From contig NZ_JACNMP010000007.1 of NCBI RefSeq assembly GCF_017592335.1, forward strand, positions 62,001 through 126,000: a stretch of DNA of 64,000 bases. The letters are read 5' to 3'. This document shows positions 8,051-16,077 of the stretch, piece after piece. How positions within the stretch are numbered: position 1 is the stretch's first letter; the number at the start of each line of letters is the position of its first letter. The notes beneath the pieces were generated by a model that saw only the letters and a list, made by a program, of their open reading frames with translations, was not told where the DNA came from and searched no databases. Made by a program: the position numbers and the translations under genes. Source of the DNA: Pseudaestuariivita rosea (lineage in GTDB: Bacteria; Pseudomonadota; Alphaproteobacteria; Rhodobacterales; Rhodobacteraceae).

Positions 8051-9031
8051 TCAGGATGCTCCGATGACGGCGGTGGCGATGGCCAGATAGATGGGGATGC
8101 CGATGGTCAGATTGAAGGGGAAGGTCACGCCAAGCGACAGGGTCAGATAGATCGCCGGGTCGGCCTCGGGGAGAGCGACGCGCATGGCGGCGGGCACCGC
8201 GATGTAGGACGCCGAGGCGGACAGCACCATCAGCAGGACGACACCGCCAAGCGAAAGACCAATGGCCAGACCGGCGCCCAGACCGACCATCGCACCGCAG
8301 AGCGGCATGATGATCCCAAAGGCCAGCGCGCCCAGTTTCAGCACGCTGCGGCTGCGGCGCAATCCGCGCCCGGCGACCAGCCCCATGTCCAGCAGGAACA
8401 GGCACAGAACGCCCTGGAAGGGGGCCACGATGAAACTTTCGATCCTTGCCAGGCCTTCGGCCCCTGTGATTAGGCCAATAAAGAATGCCCCGACCAGCAA
8501 TACGATCGATCCATTCAGAAGGATTTCTCGCAAGAGCGCACTGTCCATATCGGTGTTTTTGGCACCGCGGGACACCAGCCAGAGGGCCGACAGGATCGCG
8601 GGGGCCTCCATCACGGCGGCGACGGCGACCATATAGCCTTCGGATGAAATGCCGGCGTTTTGCAGGACGGATGTGCCCGCAACGAATGTCACGATTGAGA
8701 TCGAACCATAGTGCCCGGCGACGGCGGCGGCATTTGTTGTGTCAAGTTTGGTCAGTATTTTAAGCAAAAAGAACGCCAGAAGCGGCAGAGCGCCCGAAAG
8801 GATCAACCCGGCGATCAATGACAGGGCCAGCGTCCCGTCGATGCCGTGATCCGCCACGCTGACGCCGCCCTTGAACCCGATGGCAAACAGCAGATAGATC
8901 GACAGCGCTTTGGCCGCCGCTTCGGGAACGGTCAGGTCGGATCGTGCGAGGGCTGCAAAGACGCCCAGGGCAAATGACAGAATAATGGGCGAGATCAGGT
9001 TATCTGCTGCCAGTGCCAGAATGCCGTCCAT
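8051..9031 (-). CDS. sbtA: SbtA-type sodium-dependent bicarbonate transporter
   Basis: A 326-residue, highly hydrophobic inner-membrane protein with about ten transmembrane helices, of the SbtA family (former DUF897). Visible family segments are NLISPIILSFALGVFAAL at the N-terminus, YLLFAIGFKGGVSV at about residue 46, GHYGSISIVTFVAGTSVL at about 107 and LSASASYIAVPAAMRVALPEA at about 268. It probably takes up HCO3- with Na+. It lies between a beta-carbonic anhydrase gene upstream (51-base gap) and an sbtB-like gene downstream (3-base gap), so the three form one inorganic-carbon operon. ATG start at 9029-9031. Confidence 0.9.
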   Translation of the reverse strand: MDGILALAADNLISPIILSFALGVFAALARSDLTVPEAAAKALSIYLLFAIGFKGGVSVADHGIDGTLALSLIAGLILSGALPLLAFFLLKILTKLDTTNAAAVAGHYGSISIVTFVAGTSVLQNAGISSEGYMVAVAAVMEAPAILSALWLVSRGAKNTDMDSALLREILLNGSIVLLVGAFFIGLITGAEGLARIESFIVAPFQGVLCLFLLDMGLVAGRGLRRSRSVLKLGALAFGIIMPLCGAMVGLGAGLAIGLSLGGVVLLMVLSASASYIAVPAAMRVALPEADPAIYLTLSLGVTFPFNLTIGIPIYLAIATAVIGAS

Positions 9032-9082
9032 TGTGCCTGTCCCTTGGTTTGTTGCGGGGGCTTAGCGGAAGTCGACATGCAA

Positions 9083-9730
9083 TTACAAGGGGACAAATCC
9101 ACCGTGGCCGTCGTTCATGTAAAGCTCTCCTTCGGCGATATCGGTCCAAAGACCATGTAGGGAAAGCTGGCCGCGATCGACGGCTTCGGCCACAAAGGGG
9201 AAGTCGTAAAGATTTTGCAGCGAAATGATAACCGATTGTTTTTCCAACGCTTCTATGCGTTCTTCGGGGTTGGCAACATGCTTGATCAGCTCATATCCCG
9301 GGCGCAGGACATTCATCCGCCGACCGATGAAACTGTTGGTGTCTTCCAGTTCAGGGGCGTTACCGACACACATATCATGACATGCTCTGACGCCGCCGCA
9401 ATTGGAATGTCCCAGCACAATCAGATGTGCGACTTTCAGTACACGAACGGCGTATTCAACCGCAGCCGAGGTGCTATAGGCCTCGCATTCAGGGTCATAA
9501 GGTGGCACCAGATTGGCAACGTTGCGATGGATGAAGAATTCACCGGGATCAGCGCCAAAAATTGATGTAACATGAACCCGGCTATCGCAACATGAAATGA
9601 CCATGGCGCGCGGGTGCTGGCCTTGGTCCGCCAGGCGTCGGAACCATGCCTGGTTATTGTCGTATGTTGTGTCCTTCCAAGCCTGATATCGTTGTACCAG
9701 ATAGGCGGGCAGTGGCTTTGCCTGTTTCAT
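9083..9730 (-). CDS. beta-class carbonic anhydrase
   Basis: 215 residues from the ATG at 9728-9730. Reversibly hydrates CO2 to bicarbonate. The zinc ligands are visible: Cys47 and Asp49 with Arg51 in CCDSRV, then His108 and Cys111 in GHSNCGG. IFGADPGEFFIHRNVANLVPP is the classical beta-CA segment. A longer in-frame reading to 9832 adds a lysine-rich stretch without family similarity, so I prefer the shorter form. First gene of the CA-sbtA-sbtB operon. The pairing suggests that the operon keeps the cytosolic bicarbonate pool supplied for carboxylases (biotin carboxylases, PEP carboxylase) rather than for Calvin-cycle fixation, since no RuBisCO gene is nearby. Confidence 0.93.
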   Translation of the reverse strand: MKQAKPLPAYLVQRYQAWKDTTYDNNQAWFRRLADQGQHPRAMVISCCDSRVHVTSIFGADPGEFFIHRNVANLVPPYDPECEAYSTSAAVEYAVRVLKVAHLIVLGHSNCGGVRACHDMCVGNAPELEDTNSFIGRRMNVLRPGYELIKHVANPEERIEALEKQSVIISLQNLYDFPFVAEAVDRGQLSLHGLWTDIAEGELYMNDGHGGFVPL

Positions 9731-9872
9731 GGGAATAATGGTCCTGTCCCGGTTTTTAAGAATAATTAAAACGTATTTTTCTGAAATTCGACATTTTTTT
9801 GCCTTGGTCTTCAACCTTTTAGGAACTGTCATTGGTCATGTTGCGCAAAGCCGTGGGGGCTGAAGACCAGGG

Positions 9873-10262
9873 GTGAGTGGAATGACGATGATAACAGTAT
9901 TGGTGCATGATGAAGTGGTGCGAACAGATCAGGACCGCATTGCGTCGCTGTGTGCCCAGCTTGGAAATGGTGCGGCCGAAGATGTGATTTGCCGCGCTAT
10001 GGAAGAACTGGCGGTGCGTCTGCGAAAGACGGAAGTGGCCTTTCAAAGGGATGATCACGCCTTGATGCGCAAATGCGCGCGCAGCATGATTGCGATTGCC
10101 GATCAGGTGGGCCTTAGCACGCTGGCGCGGGTGGCGGCAGATGTGGCCAATTGTGTGGATGCGATGGATGACGTGGCCTTGCAAAGCACCTATTCGCGTC
10201 TGATCCGGGTGGGCGATCAATCGTTGACCGCGGTCTGGGATGCGCAGGATTTATCGCTATAG
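9873..10262 (+). CDS. unknown small helical protein
   Basis: 129 residues (GTG at 9873; ATG codons at 9882 and 9888 are alternatives). I do not recognise it. It is predicted to be soluble and mostly helical; a central segment (CARSMIAIADQVGLSTLARVAADVANCVD) looks like one half of a four-helix bundle of HPt size, but no phospho-His motif is evident. It is separated by 69 bases from the downstream M17 aminopeptidase gene in the same orientation and has its own upstream space, divergent from the carbonic anhydrase operon. Coding character is good: codon use matches its neighbours. Confidence 0.65.
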   Translation: MSGMTMITVLVHDEVVRTDQDRIASLCAQLGNGAAEDVICRAMEELAVRLRKTEVAFQRDDHALMRKCARSMIAIADQVGLSTLARVAADVANCVDAMDDVALQSTYSRLIRVGDQSLTAVWDAQDLSL

Positions 10263-10331
10263 GCCTGATGGGGCTTGCAGGTGATGGCAAGGCGGCTACT
10301 GTGCGCGGGCACGTAACCAGATGGGGATCCC

Positions 10332-11717
10332 ATGCCACTTGCCTTTGCCGCGTCCGATGTTGACTCAGTTCCGCTTTACGTTTTGACCCAGGGCGACATG
10401 CATGCCTGGTTGGATCATCAGGATGATGTCACGCGCGCCTGGGTTGGCCGGAACGGCTTCAAGGCCGGTCTTGGGCAGCAACTGGCAATTCCGGATAAGG
10501 ATGGTGCGATCAAATCGGTGATCCTGGGCTATGGCACCGATGATGCACGGCGGCGGGTTCGGTTCGGGTTGGCTGATGCGGCAAAACAACTTCCCAAGGG
10601 TGTTTATCACCTGGAAACCGATCTGCCGGACGATGAAAAGGCGGAATTTGCCTTGGGGTGGCTGCTGGCGCAGTACCGCTTTGCCTATTACGCGAAACAG
10701 GATGAACCGGCAGCCCAGCTGAAACCGCCCGCCGGGATTGATGCGAACCGGCTTGAGATCATTGCCGCGGGCGAAGTCCTGACGCGTGATCTGATCAACA
10801 CGCCAGCCTCGGACATGGGGCCCGACGCGCTTGAGGTCGCCTTCCTTGATCTGGCCGGTCAGCATGGCGCAGATACCAGGGTGATCACGGGCGAGGATCT
10901 GCTTTTGCAGAATTTCCCGATCGTGCATGCGGTCGGTCGCGCCTCGGCCAAGGCACCGCGGTTGTTGGACATGCGGTGGGGCGATCAGGGGCCAAAGGTG
11001 ACGCTGGTGGGCAAGGGCGTTTGTTTTGACACGGGCGGGTTGAACATCAAGCCTGCGTCATCGATGGCGTTAATGAAAAAGGATATGGGCGGTGCGGCGA
11101 CGGTCATGGGCTTGGCCCACATGATCATGGCGCTTGATTTGCCGTTGCAACTGCGTGTGCTGATCCCGGCGGTTGAAAATGCCATCGACGGATCGGCCTT
11201 TCGCCCGCAGGATATCCTGACATCGCGCAAGGGGCTGACGGTTGAGATCAACAATACCGATGCCGAGGGGCGTCTGGTGCTGGCCGATGCCCTGGCCTAT
11301 GCCGACGAAGAACCCAGTGATTGCATCATCTCGATGGCCACGTTGACCGGTGCTGCGCGGGTGGCTGTTGGCCCCGATCTGGCGCCGTTTTATACGGATC
11401 AACCCGATATCGCGGCGGCATTGGCGCAGGCCGCTGCGACCGTGCGCGACCCGGTCTGGCAATTGCCGTTCTGGGACGCTTACGAAAAAATGATCGAACC
11501 CGGTATCGCCGATCTGGACAATGCGCCATCGGGCGGCTTTGCCGGATCAATCACCGCGGCGCTGTTTTTGCGGCGGTTTGTGACGGAAAACCCGAACTAC
11601 CTGCATTTCGACATCTATGGCTGGCAACCGTCTTCGGCGCCCGCGCGGCCCAAAGGAGGTGTGGGGCAGGGTGCGCGTGCGGTGCTTGAGGCGCTGCCGC
11701 AGATGGTCAACCTGTGA
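10332..11717 (+). CDS. M17 family leucyl aminopeptidase
   Basis: 461 residues, a cytosolic di-metal aminopeptidase that removes N-terminal residues from peptides. The catalytic domain shows GVCFDTGGLNIKPASSMALMKKDMGGAA (metal and catalytic Lys region, about residues 234-262) and the family signature NNTDAEGRLVLADAL (about residues 308-322). Ribosome-binding site TGGGGA at 10322-10327. It is shorter than E. coli PepA (503 residues), mainly in the N-terminal domain, as in the alphaproteobacterial PepA/PepB-like branch, so I give no gene symbol. Its stop codon overlaps the ATG of the following NlpC/P60 gene (TGATG), indicating translational coupling. Confidence 0.92.
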   Translation: MPLAFAASDVDSVPLYVLTQGDMHAWLDHQDDVTRAWVGRNGFKAGLGQQLAIPDKDGAIKSVILGYGTDDARRRVRFGLADAAKQLPKGVYHLETDLPDDEKAEFALGWLLAQYRFAYYAKQDEPAAQLKPPAGIDANRLEIIAAGEVLTRDLINTPASDMGPDALEVAFLDLAGQHGADTRVITGEDLLLQNFPIVHAVGRASAKAPRLLDMRWGDQGPKVTLVGKGVCFDTGGLNIKPASSMALMKKDMGGAATVMGLAHMIMALDLPLQLRVLIPAVENAIDGSAFRPQDILTSRKGLTVEINNTDAEGRLVLADALAYADEEPSDCIISMATLTGAARVAVGPDLAPFYTDQPDIAAALAQAAATVRDPVWQLPFWDAYEKMIEPGIADLDNAPSGGFAGSITAALFLRRFVTENPNYLHFDIYGWQPSSAPARPKGGVGQGARAVLEALPQMVNL

Positions 11718-12544
11718 TGGACCCGCGCCTGACACCAGCCAACGATCGCGTCGCCGCCAGCTTTCTGCAGGGGCAGGTGCAGGCCGAGCGTTTTGTCGAG
11801 GGTGAACGCCGTCAGGTGACGCAGTCGTTCGCCGACTTGCTGCGCCGTCCCGATGGTGCGCGGGATCGGCAGGTTTTATTTGGCGAGGACGTGCAAGTCT
11901 TTGAACAGACTGGCAATTATAGCTTCGTGCAAGCGGCGAAGGATGGCTATTGCGGCTATGTCCTCAGCACGGCGTTGGGCGAAGTGCCTGATGCCACACA
12001 CATCATCTCGGCCCGCAGCACGCATCTTTATCAGGCCCCGGATTTCAAGTCACCCGATCACATCGCCCTGTCCTTTGGCGCGCGGGTGGCTGTTGCCCAT
12101 GAAGAGAAAAAATTCTTTGAACTGACCAATGGTCTTTGGGTGCCGAAACCGCATTTGCGCCCTGTAGATCATCCGTTCCAGGACCCCGTGACGATTGCGC
12201 AACTGCATTTCGGCAGCCCATATCTGTGGGGGGGCAACACGGTCTGGGGGCTGGATTGTTCAGCCCTGGTGCAAGCGGCCTTGGTGGCCTGTGGCGTGGA
12301 ATGCCCCGGCGACAGTGACCTGCAGGAACAGGCCCTTGGGCGCGACATTCCAGCTGATGCGCCACTGCAACGGGGCGATCTGCTGTTCTGGGATGGGCAT
12401 GTGGGGTTTATGGTGGATGCCGATACCCTGATCCATGCCAACGTACATCATATGGCGGTCGCGTATGAACCGGTGCAGCCCGCCATTGTTCGCATTGAAG
12501 CGCAGGGCGATGGTCCTGTGACCGCCCGCAAAAGGCTGGGCTAA
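11717..12544 (+). CDS. SH3-NlpC/P60 family peptidoglycan hydrolase
   Basis: 275 residues from the ATG at 11717, which overlaps the aminopeptidase stop. Two bacterial SH3-like domains occupy about residues 50-145. A C-terminal NlpC/P60 papain-like domain has catalytic Cys181 in WGLDCSALVQ, His228 in WDGHVGFM and a third polar residue His240. No signal peptide is obvious. Such proteins usually cleave D-Glu-(meso-DAP) bonds and, with an aminopeptidase of the same operon, fit murein-peptide recycling (a gamma-D-glutamyl-L-diamino acid endopeptidase role). That function is inferred from fold and context. Confidence 0.85.
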   Translation: MDPRLTPANDRVAASFLQGQVQAERFVEGERRQVTQSFADLLRRPDGARDRQVLFGEDVQVFEQTGNYSFVQAAKDGYCGYVLSTALGEVPDATHIISARSTHLYQAPDFKSPDHIALSFGARVAVAHEEKKFFELTNGLWVPKPHLRPVDHPFQDPVTIAQLHFGSPYLWGGNTVWGLDCSALVQAALVACGVECPGDSDLQEQALGRDIPADAPLQRGDLLFWDGHVGFMVDADTLIHANVHHMAVAYEPVQPAIVRIEAQGDGPVTARKRLG

Positions 12545-12618
12545 AGATAGGCTTTGACAGATATTGAAAGAAAATTGCGAAAAAACGCCGCTATGCGACA
12601 TTTTATCTATAAAAGCGG

Positions 12619-12646
12619 TTGACCTTTCTGCAGGCCTGAATATTGT
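12619..12646 (+). promoter_or_regulatory. probable sigma-70 promoter of the ilv leader
   Basis: A -35 element TTGACC (12619-12624), a 16-base spacer and a -10 element TATTGT (12641-12646) precede the leader peptide. The expected transcript start is near 12653, just ahead of an AGGGAG ribosome-binding site (12657-12662) for the leader ORF. Confidence 0.6.
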
Positions 12647-12674
12647 GCACCCAACTAGGGAGAAGTTTTCAGGC

Positions 12675-12722
12675 ATGATTAGTCTTGTCGTACTTGTGGG
12701 AAAATGGCACATGGGCCGGTAG
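12675..12722 (+). CDS. ilvL: ilv operon leader peptide (attenuator)
   Basis: A 15-codon ORF reading MISLVVLVGKWHMGR and a TAG stop, preceded by AGGGAG at 12657-12662. Six of its first eight codons specify isoleucine, leucine or valine (I, L, V, V, L, V), as expected for a leader that senses branched-chain aminoacyl-tRNA supply. The 3' part of the ORF forms one arm of a 9-bp antiterminator helix, and an intrinsic terminator follows immediately before the acetolactate synthase gene. It is too short to be judged by coding statistics; the context makes the case. Confidence 0.85.
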   Translation: MISLVVLVGKWHMGR

Positions 12723-12777
12723 CGGAAACCCTGATCCTGACCCATGTGCCCTCGAAACCGCTCGGGGGCTTTTTTTT
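12707..12777 (+). promoter_or_regulatory. transcription attenuator: alternative antiterminator and terminator hairpins
   Basis: GCACATGGG (12707-12715) can pair perfectly with CCCATGTGC (12741-12749). That helix overlaps the left arm of an intrinsic terminator formed by GCCCTCGA (12748-12755) and TCGGGGGC (12762-12769), followed by eight T residues (12770-12777). The two structures are mutually exclusive. A ribosome stalled on the Ile/Leu/Val codons would leave 12707-12715 free and favour antitermination; a ribosome that reaches the TAG at 12720 would cover it and favour termination. Confidence 0.8.
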
Positions 12778-12826
12778 GTCTGAAAGCAATATGTTACAGT
12801 AACGCGTCATGAAACGGAGCAAAGCG

Positions 12827-14578
12827 ATGACACGTCAGATGACCGGAGCCAAAATAGTCGTTCAAGCCCTGAAGGACCAGGGTGTGGACACCGTGTTCGG
12901 ATATCCCGGCGGCGCCGTCCTTCCGATTTATGATGAGATTTTTCAACAGAACGACATTCGCCACATCCTGGTGCGCCACGAACAGGGCGCGACCCATGCC
13001 GCCGAAGGATATGCGCGGGCGACGGGCAAGCCGGGTGTCGTTCTGGTGACCTCTGGCCCCGGTGCGACGAACGCGGTGACGGGCCTGACCGACGCGCTGA
13101 TGGATTCGATCCCGATTGTCGTTCTGACGGGGCAGGTGCCCACGTTCATGATCGGCTCAGATGCCTTTCAAGAGGCAGATACCGTAGGCATTACAAGGCC
13201 TTGCACCAAACACAACTGGCTGGTCAAGGACACCGATGAGCTGTCGGGCGTCATTCATGAGGCGTTCCATGTCGCGATCTCGGGGCGTCCTGGGCCGGTT
13301 CTGATCGACATTCCAAAAGACGTTCAATTCGCCAACGGCAGTTATTCTGACCCGAAACCCGCCGCCAGCCACTATCACCCGCAGGTCAAGGGCGATATGG
13401 CTGAAATCGAAAAGCTGGCCGATGCCATCGCTTCGGCGAAACGTCCGGTTTTCTATACGGGCGGTGGTGTCATCAATTCGGGCCCCGCGGCCAGTCAGTT
13501 GCTGCGTGAACTTGTCGATGCAACGGATTTTCCGATTACCTCGACCCTGATGGGTTTGGGATGCTATCCGGCATCGGGCAAAAATTGGTTGGGTATGCTG
13601 GGTATGCACGGTCTGTACGAGGCGAACATGGCCATGCATGACTGCGACCTGATGATCAACATCGGCGCGCGGTTTGATGACCGGATCACCGGTCGCATCG
13701 ATGCCTTTTCGCCTAAGTCATTGAAAGCGCATATTGATATCGATCCGTCGTCGATCAATAAAGTGATCCGCGTTGATATTCCGATCCTGGGAGACGTGGC
13801 CCATGTGCTGGAAGATTTGCTGAAGGTCTGGAAGGCCAAGGGGCGCAAGACCAACAAGGAAGCCGTGCAGAAATGGTGGGGCCAGATCAAGGACTGGCGT
13901 GCGGTTGATTGCCTGGCTTTCACGCAGAAGGGCAAGACGATCAAACCGCAATATGCACTGGCCCGGCTGGAAGAACTGACCAAGGACATGGACCGCTATA
14001 TCTGCACCGAGGTCGGCCAGCATCAGATGTGGGCCGCGCAGTATCTGGGGTTTGAGGACCCGAACCGCTGGATGACCTCGGGTGGGCTAGGCACAATGGG
14101 CTATGGCACCCCGGCGTCGATCGGCGTTCAGGTCGCTCACCCCGACGCGCTGGTGATCAACGTCGCGGGCGAGGCCAGCTGGCTGATGAACATGCAGGAA
14201 ATGGGCACCGCCGTTCAATATCGCCTGCCGGTCAAGCAATTTATCATGAATAATGAACGGCTTGGTATGGTCCGCCAATGGCAGGAGCTGCTGCACGGCG
14301 AACGCTATTCGCACAGCTGGTCCGAGGCCTTGCCCGATTTCGTAAAACTGGCCGAGGCGTTTGGGGCCAAGGGCATCATGTGTGACAATGCCGATGATCT
14401 GGACGAGGCGATCAAGGAAATGCTGGCCTACGACGGCCCGGTGATCTTTGACTGCCTGGTAGAAAAGCACGAAAACTGCTTTCCCATGATCCCGTCGGGC
14501 AAAGCGCATAACGAGATGTTATTGGGCGAGGCCGACACCCAAGGCGTGATCGACGCTAAGGGATCTGTGTTGGTGTGA
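12827..14578 (+). CDS. ilvI: acetolactate synthase large subunit
   Basis: 583 residues from the ATG at 12827, chosen because GGAG at 12816-12819 is well spaced from it; an ATG six codons upstream (12809) lies ahead of that site. ThDP-dependent enzyme that makes 2-acetolactate or 2-aceto-2-hydroxybutyrate in valine, leucine and isoleucine synthesis. Visible: the N-terminal DTVFGYPGGAVLPIYD block, catalytic Glu in RHEQGATHAAEGYARA, SGPGATNAVTG, and the C-terminal ThDP/Mg region near GEASWLMNMQEMGTAVQY. Note GEAS where most AHAS proteins have GDGS, with the following N-x-x-E pattern retained. Expression is controlled by the upstream attenuator. Confidence 0.95.
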   Translation: MTRQMTGAKIVVQALKDQGVDTVFGYPGGAVLPIYDEIFQQNDIRHILVRHEQGATHAAEGYARATGKPGVVLVTSGPGATNAVTGLTDALMDSIPIVVLTGQVPTFMIGSDAFQEADTVGITRPCTKHNWLVKDTDELSGVIHEAFHVAISGRPGPVLIDIPKDVQFANGSYSDPKPAASHYHPQVKGDMAEIEKLADAIASAKRPVFYTGGGVINSGPAASQLLRELVDATDFPITSTLMGLGCYPASGKNWLGMLGMHGLYEANMAMHDCDLMINIGARFDDRITGRIDAFSPKSLKAHIDIDPSSINKVIRVDIPILGDVAHVLEDLLKVWKAKGRKTNKEAVQKWWGQIKDWRAVDCLAFTQKGKTIKPQYALARLEELTKDMDRYICTEVGQHQMWAAQYLGFEDPNRWMTSGGLGTMGYGTPASIGVQVAHPDALVINVAGEASWLMNMQEMGTAVQYRLPVKQFIMNNERLGMVRQWQELLHGERYSHSWSEALPDFVKLAEAFGAKGIMCDNADDLDEAIKEMLAYDGPVIFDCLVEKHENCFPMIPSGKAHNEMLLGEADTQGVIDAKGSVLV

Positions 14579-14596
14579 CGTGTTCAGGTCGCTAGA

Positions 14597-14619
14597 GGTC
14601 CCGGATCAAGTCCGGGACC
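14597..14619. repeat. perfect 9-bp hairpin, REP-like, between convergent genes
   Basis: GGTCCCGGA and TCCGGGACC with a 5-base TCAAG loop, between the stop of ilvI and the stop of the convergent yceI-like gene. There is no T-run, so it is a poor classical terminator. The same string (CCCGGATCAAGTCCGGG) is, from memory, a frequent small intergenic palindrome in alphaproteobacteria. Confidence 0.5.
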
Positions 14620-14627
14620 GCTGCGGG

Positions 14628-15245
14628 TTAGGATGTTTGCTGCAGGAATTCGACCTCGATCAGCAGTTCGACATCGGAGCCGATGGCGGGGGTGCCAGTG
14701 GCAAAGCCGAACTCGGTGCGGTCAATCATGCCTGTGGCGGAAAACCCAACGGCCGCTACGCCTTCGCGCATTGGATGTTCTGGCAGTTGCGCGTTCATCG
14801 TCACGTCCAGCGTCACGGGCCGTGTTTCACCCATCAGGGTCAGATCGCCGGTCATCGTTCCAGTTCCGTCGTCATTCATCGTCAGTTCGGTCGAAGTAAA
14901 GGTGATTTCGGGATGCTCGCCCGTGTTAAACCATTCCGGCGCGGTGCTGAGTTTGGCGTCGAAATCGACCTGTTCGGGGTTCGGGAAGCCCGTGGAAATG
15001 GACGTCGGATCGATCATGACAGACACGGAACTGGCCGTCGGGTTTTCGGCGTCCAGCTGCAGCGTGCCAGAGATACGGTTGAAGCGGCCGGTGTAGTTCG
15101 ACAGGCCGAAATGGCTGACCTTCCAGTGCACGCTGGCGTGCGTCGAGTCCAGATCATAGGTGCCCGATGGGATCACCAGTTCGGTTGCGAAACTTGTTGT
15201 CGAAAGCGCCAGACTGGTCAATCCGGCCATCATCAGTGTGCGCAT
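14628..15245 (-). CDS. YceI family exported protein
   Basis: 205 residues from the ATG at 15243-15245, with a well placed AAAGGAT ribosome-binding site and a signal peptide (MRTLMMAGLTSLALSTTSFATE, cleavage after SFA). The mature part is a lipocalin-like YceI barrel: GTYDLDSTHASVHWKVSHFGLSNYTGRF is the family opening, with later DPTSISTGFP, FTSTELTMND, GDLTLMGETRPVTLDV and MIDRTEFGF segments. YceI proteins bind isoprenoid-like lipids (polyprenyl quinone types) in the periplasm; the ligand here is unknown. It lies antisense between ilvI and ilvH, genes that are usually contiguous. Confidence 0.92.
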   Translation of the reverse strand: MRTLMMAGLTSLALSTTSFATELVIPSGTYDLDSTHASVHWKVSHFGLSNYTGRFNRISGTLQLDAENPTASSVSVMIDPTSISTGFPNPEQVDFDAKLSTAPEWFNTGEHPEITFTSTELTMNDDGTGTMTGDLTLMGETRPVTLDVTMNAQLPEHPMREGVAAVGFSATGMIDRTEFGFATGTPAIGSDVELLIEVEFLQQTS

Positions 15246-15455
15246 CTTAAATCCTTTGTCCATGTTATGACCGGGCAAATCATGGCCCGTCAACTACGGG
15301 GTCAGATAGCGGGACTTTCCCCAACAGCAAGTTCACAATCCTGTTTGTGCATGACTTCGCTGACGGGCATAAATATCTGCGCCCAAACTTCTGAAAATAC
15401 TGGCAATTTTCGGCAAACGCGTTACAAGAAATGGCCAGTACAGATGGGAATTGCC

Positions 15456-16019
15456 ATGTCACCGCTCAAGATCAAAAAGGGCTCAAGCAGCCATTCCGCC
15501 TATAACCTGCGTCCGACGTTCAGCGATGTTCAGGAACGCCATACGCTGGCTGTAATGGTTGATAACGAAGCCGGCGTGCTGGCGCGGGTGATCGGGCTGT
15601 TTTCCGGGCGGGGTTACAATATTGAAAGCCTGACCGTGGCCGAGGTTGACCATGAAGGCCACCTGTCACGCATCACGATCGTGACGACCGGGACACCGCA
15701 GGTGATTGAGCAGATCAAGGCGCAGTTGGGCCGGATTGTTCCGGTACACGAAGTGCATGATCTGACGGTCGAAGGCCCGTCAGTGGAACGGGAACTGGCC
15801 CTGTTCAAAGTGGCCGGCGATGGTGACAAGCGGATCGAGGCCCTGCGCCTGGCCGAGATATTCAGGGCAAATGTGGTCGATAGTACGTTGAATTCATTTG
15901 TTTTTGAGATCACAGGCGCACCGGATAAGATTGATGCGTTTGCCGACCTGATGCGGCCGCTTGGGCTGCAGGAAGTTGCCAGGACGGGTGTGGCGGCGCT
16001 GGCCCGCGGCGCGGAATAG
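15456..16019 (+). CDS. ilvH: acetolactate synthase small (regulatory) subunit
   Basis: 187 residues from the ATG at 15456; an in-frame ATG at 15444 is possible. The N-terminal ACT domain (HTLAVMVDNEAGVLARVIGLFSGRGYNIESLTV, about residues 28-60) binds valine for feedback inhibition. A second ALS_ss C-terminal domain follows (ELALFKVAGDGDKRIEALRLAEIFRA to the end). It activates and regulates the large subunit. The open reading frame extends far upstream to 14580 through the antisense yceI region, but nothing there resembles this family. The long gap from ilvI means it probably has its own promoter in 15246-15455. Confidence 0.95.
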   Translation: MSPLKIKKGSSSHSAYNLRPTFSDVQERHTLAVMVDNEAGVLARVIGLFSGRGYNIESLTVAEVDHEGHLSRITIVTTGTPQVIEQIKAQLGRIVPVHEVHDLTVEGPSVERELALFKVAGDGDKRIEALRLAEIFRANVVDSTLNSFVFEITGAPDKIDAFADLMRPLGLQEVARTGVAALARGAE

Positions 16020-16030
16020 CAAACATGAAA

Positions 16031-16059
16031 AAAGCCCCGCACGGATGTGTCAGGGCTTT
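16031..16059 (-). terminator. intrinsic terminator, strongest on the minus strand
   Basis: Arms AAAGCCC (16031-16037) and GGGCTTT (16053-16059). On the minus strand the hairpin is followed by a run of Ts (complement of 16027-16033), so it ends the transcript of the 76-residue ORF. On the plus strand it may also stop ilvH transcription. Confidence 0.7.
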
Positions 16060-16077
16060 ATCGGATTTCGCGGAACT

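Noticed and set aside
14580-15455. A long upstream extension of ilvH as one 479-residue protein
   Set aside because: The extension runs antisense through yceI and has no ilvH similarity; the family-typical start is near 15456.
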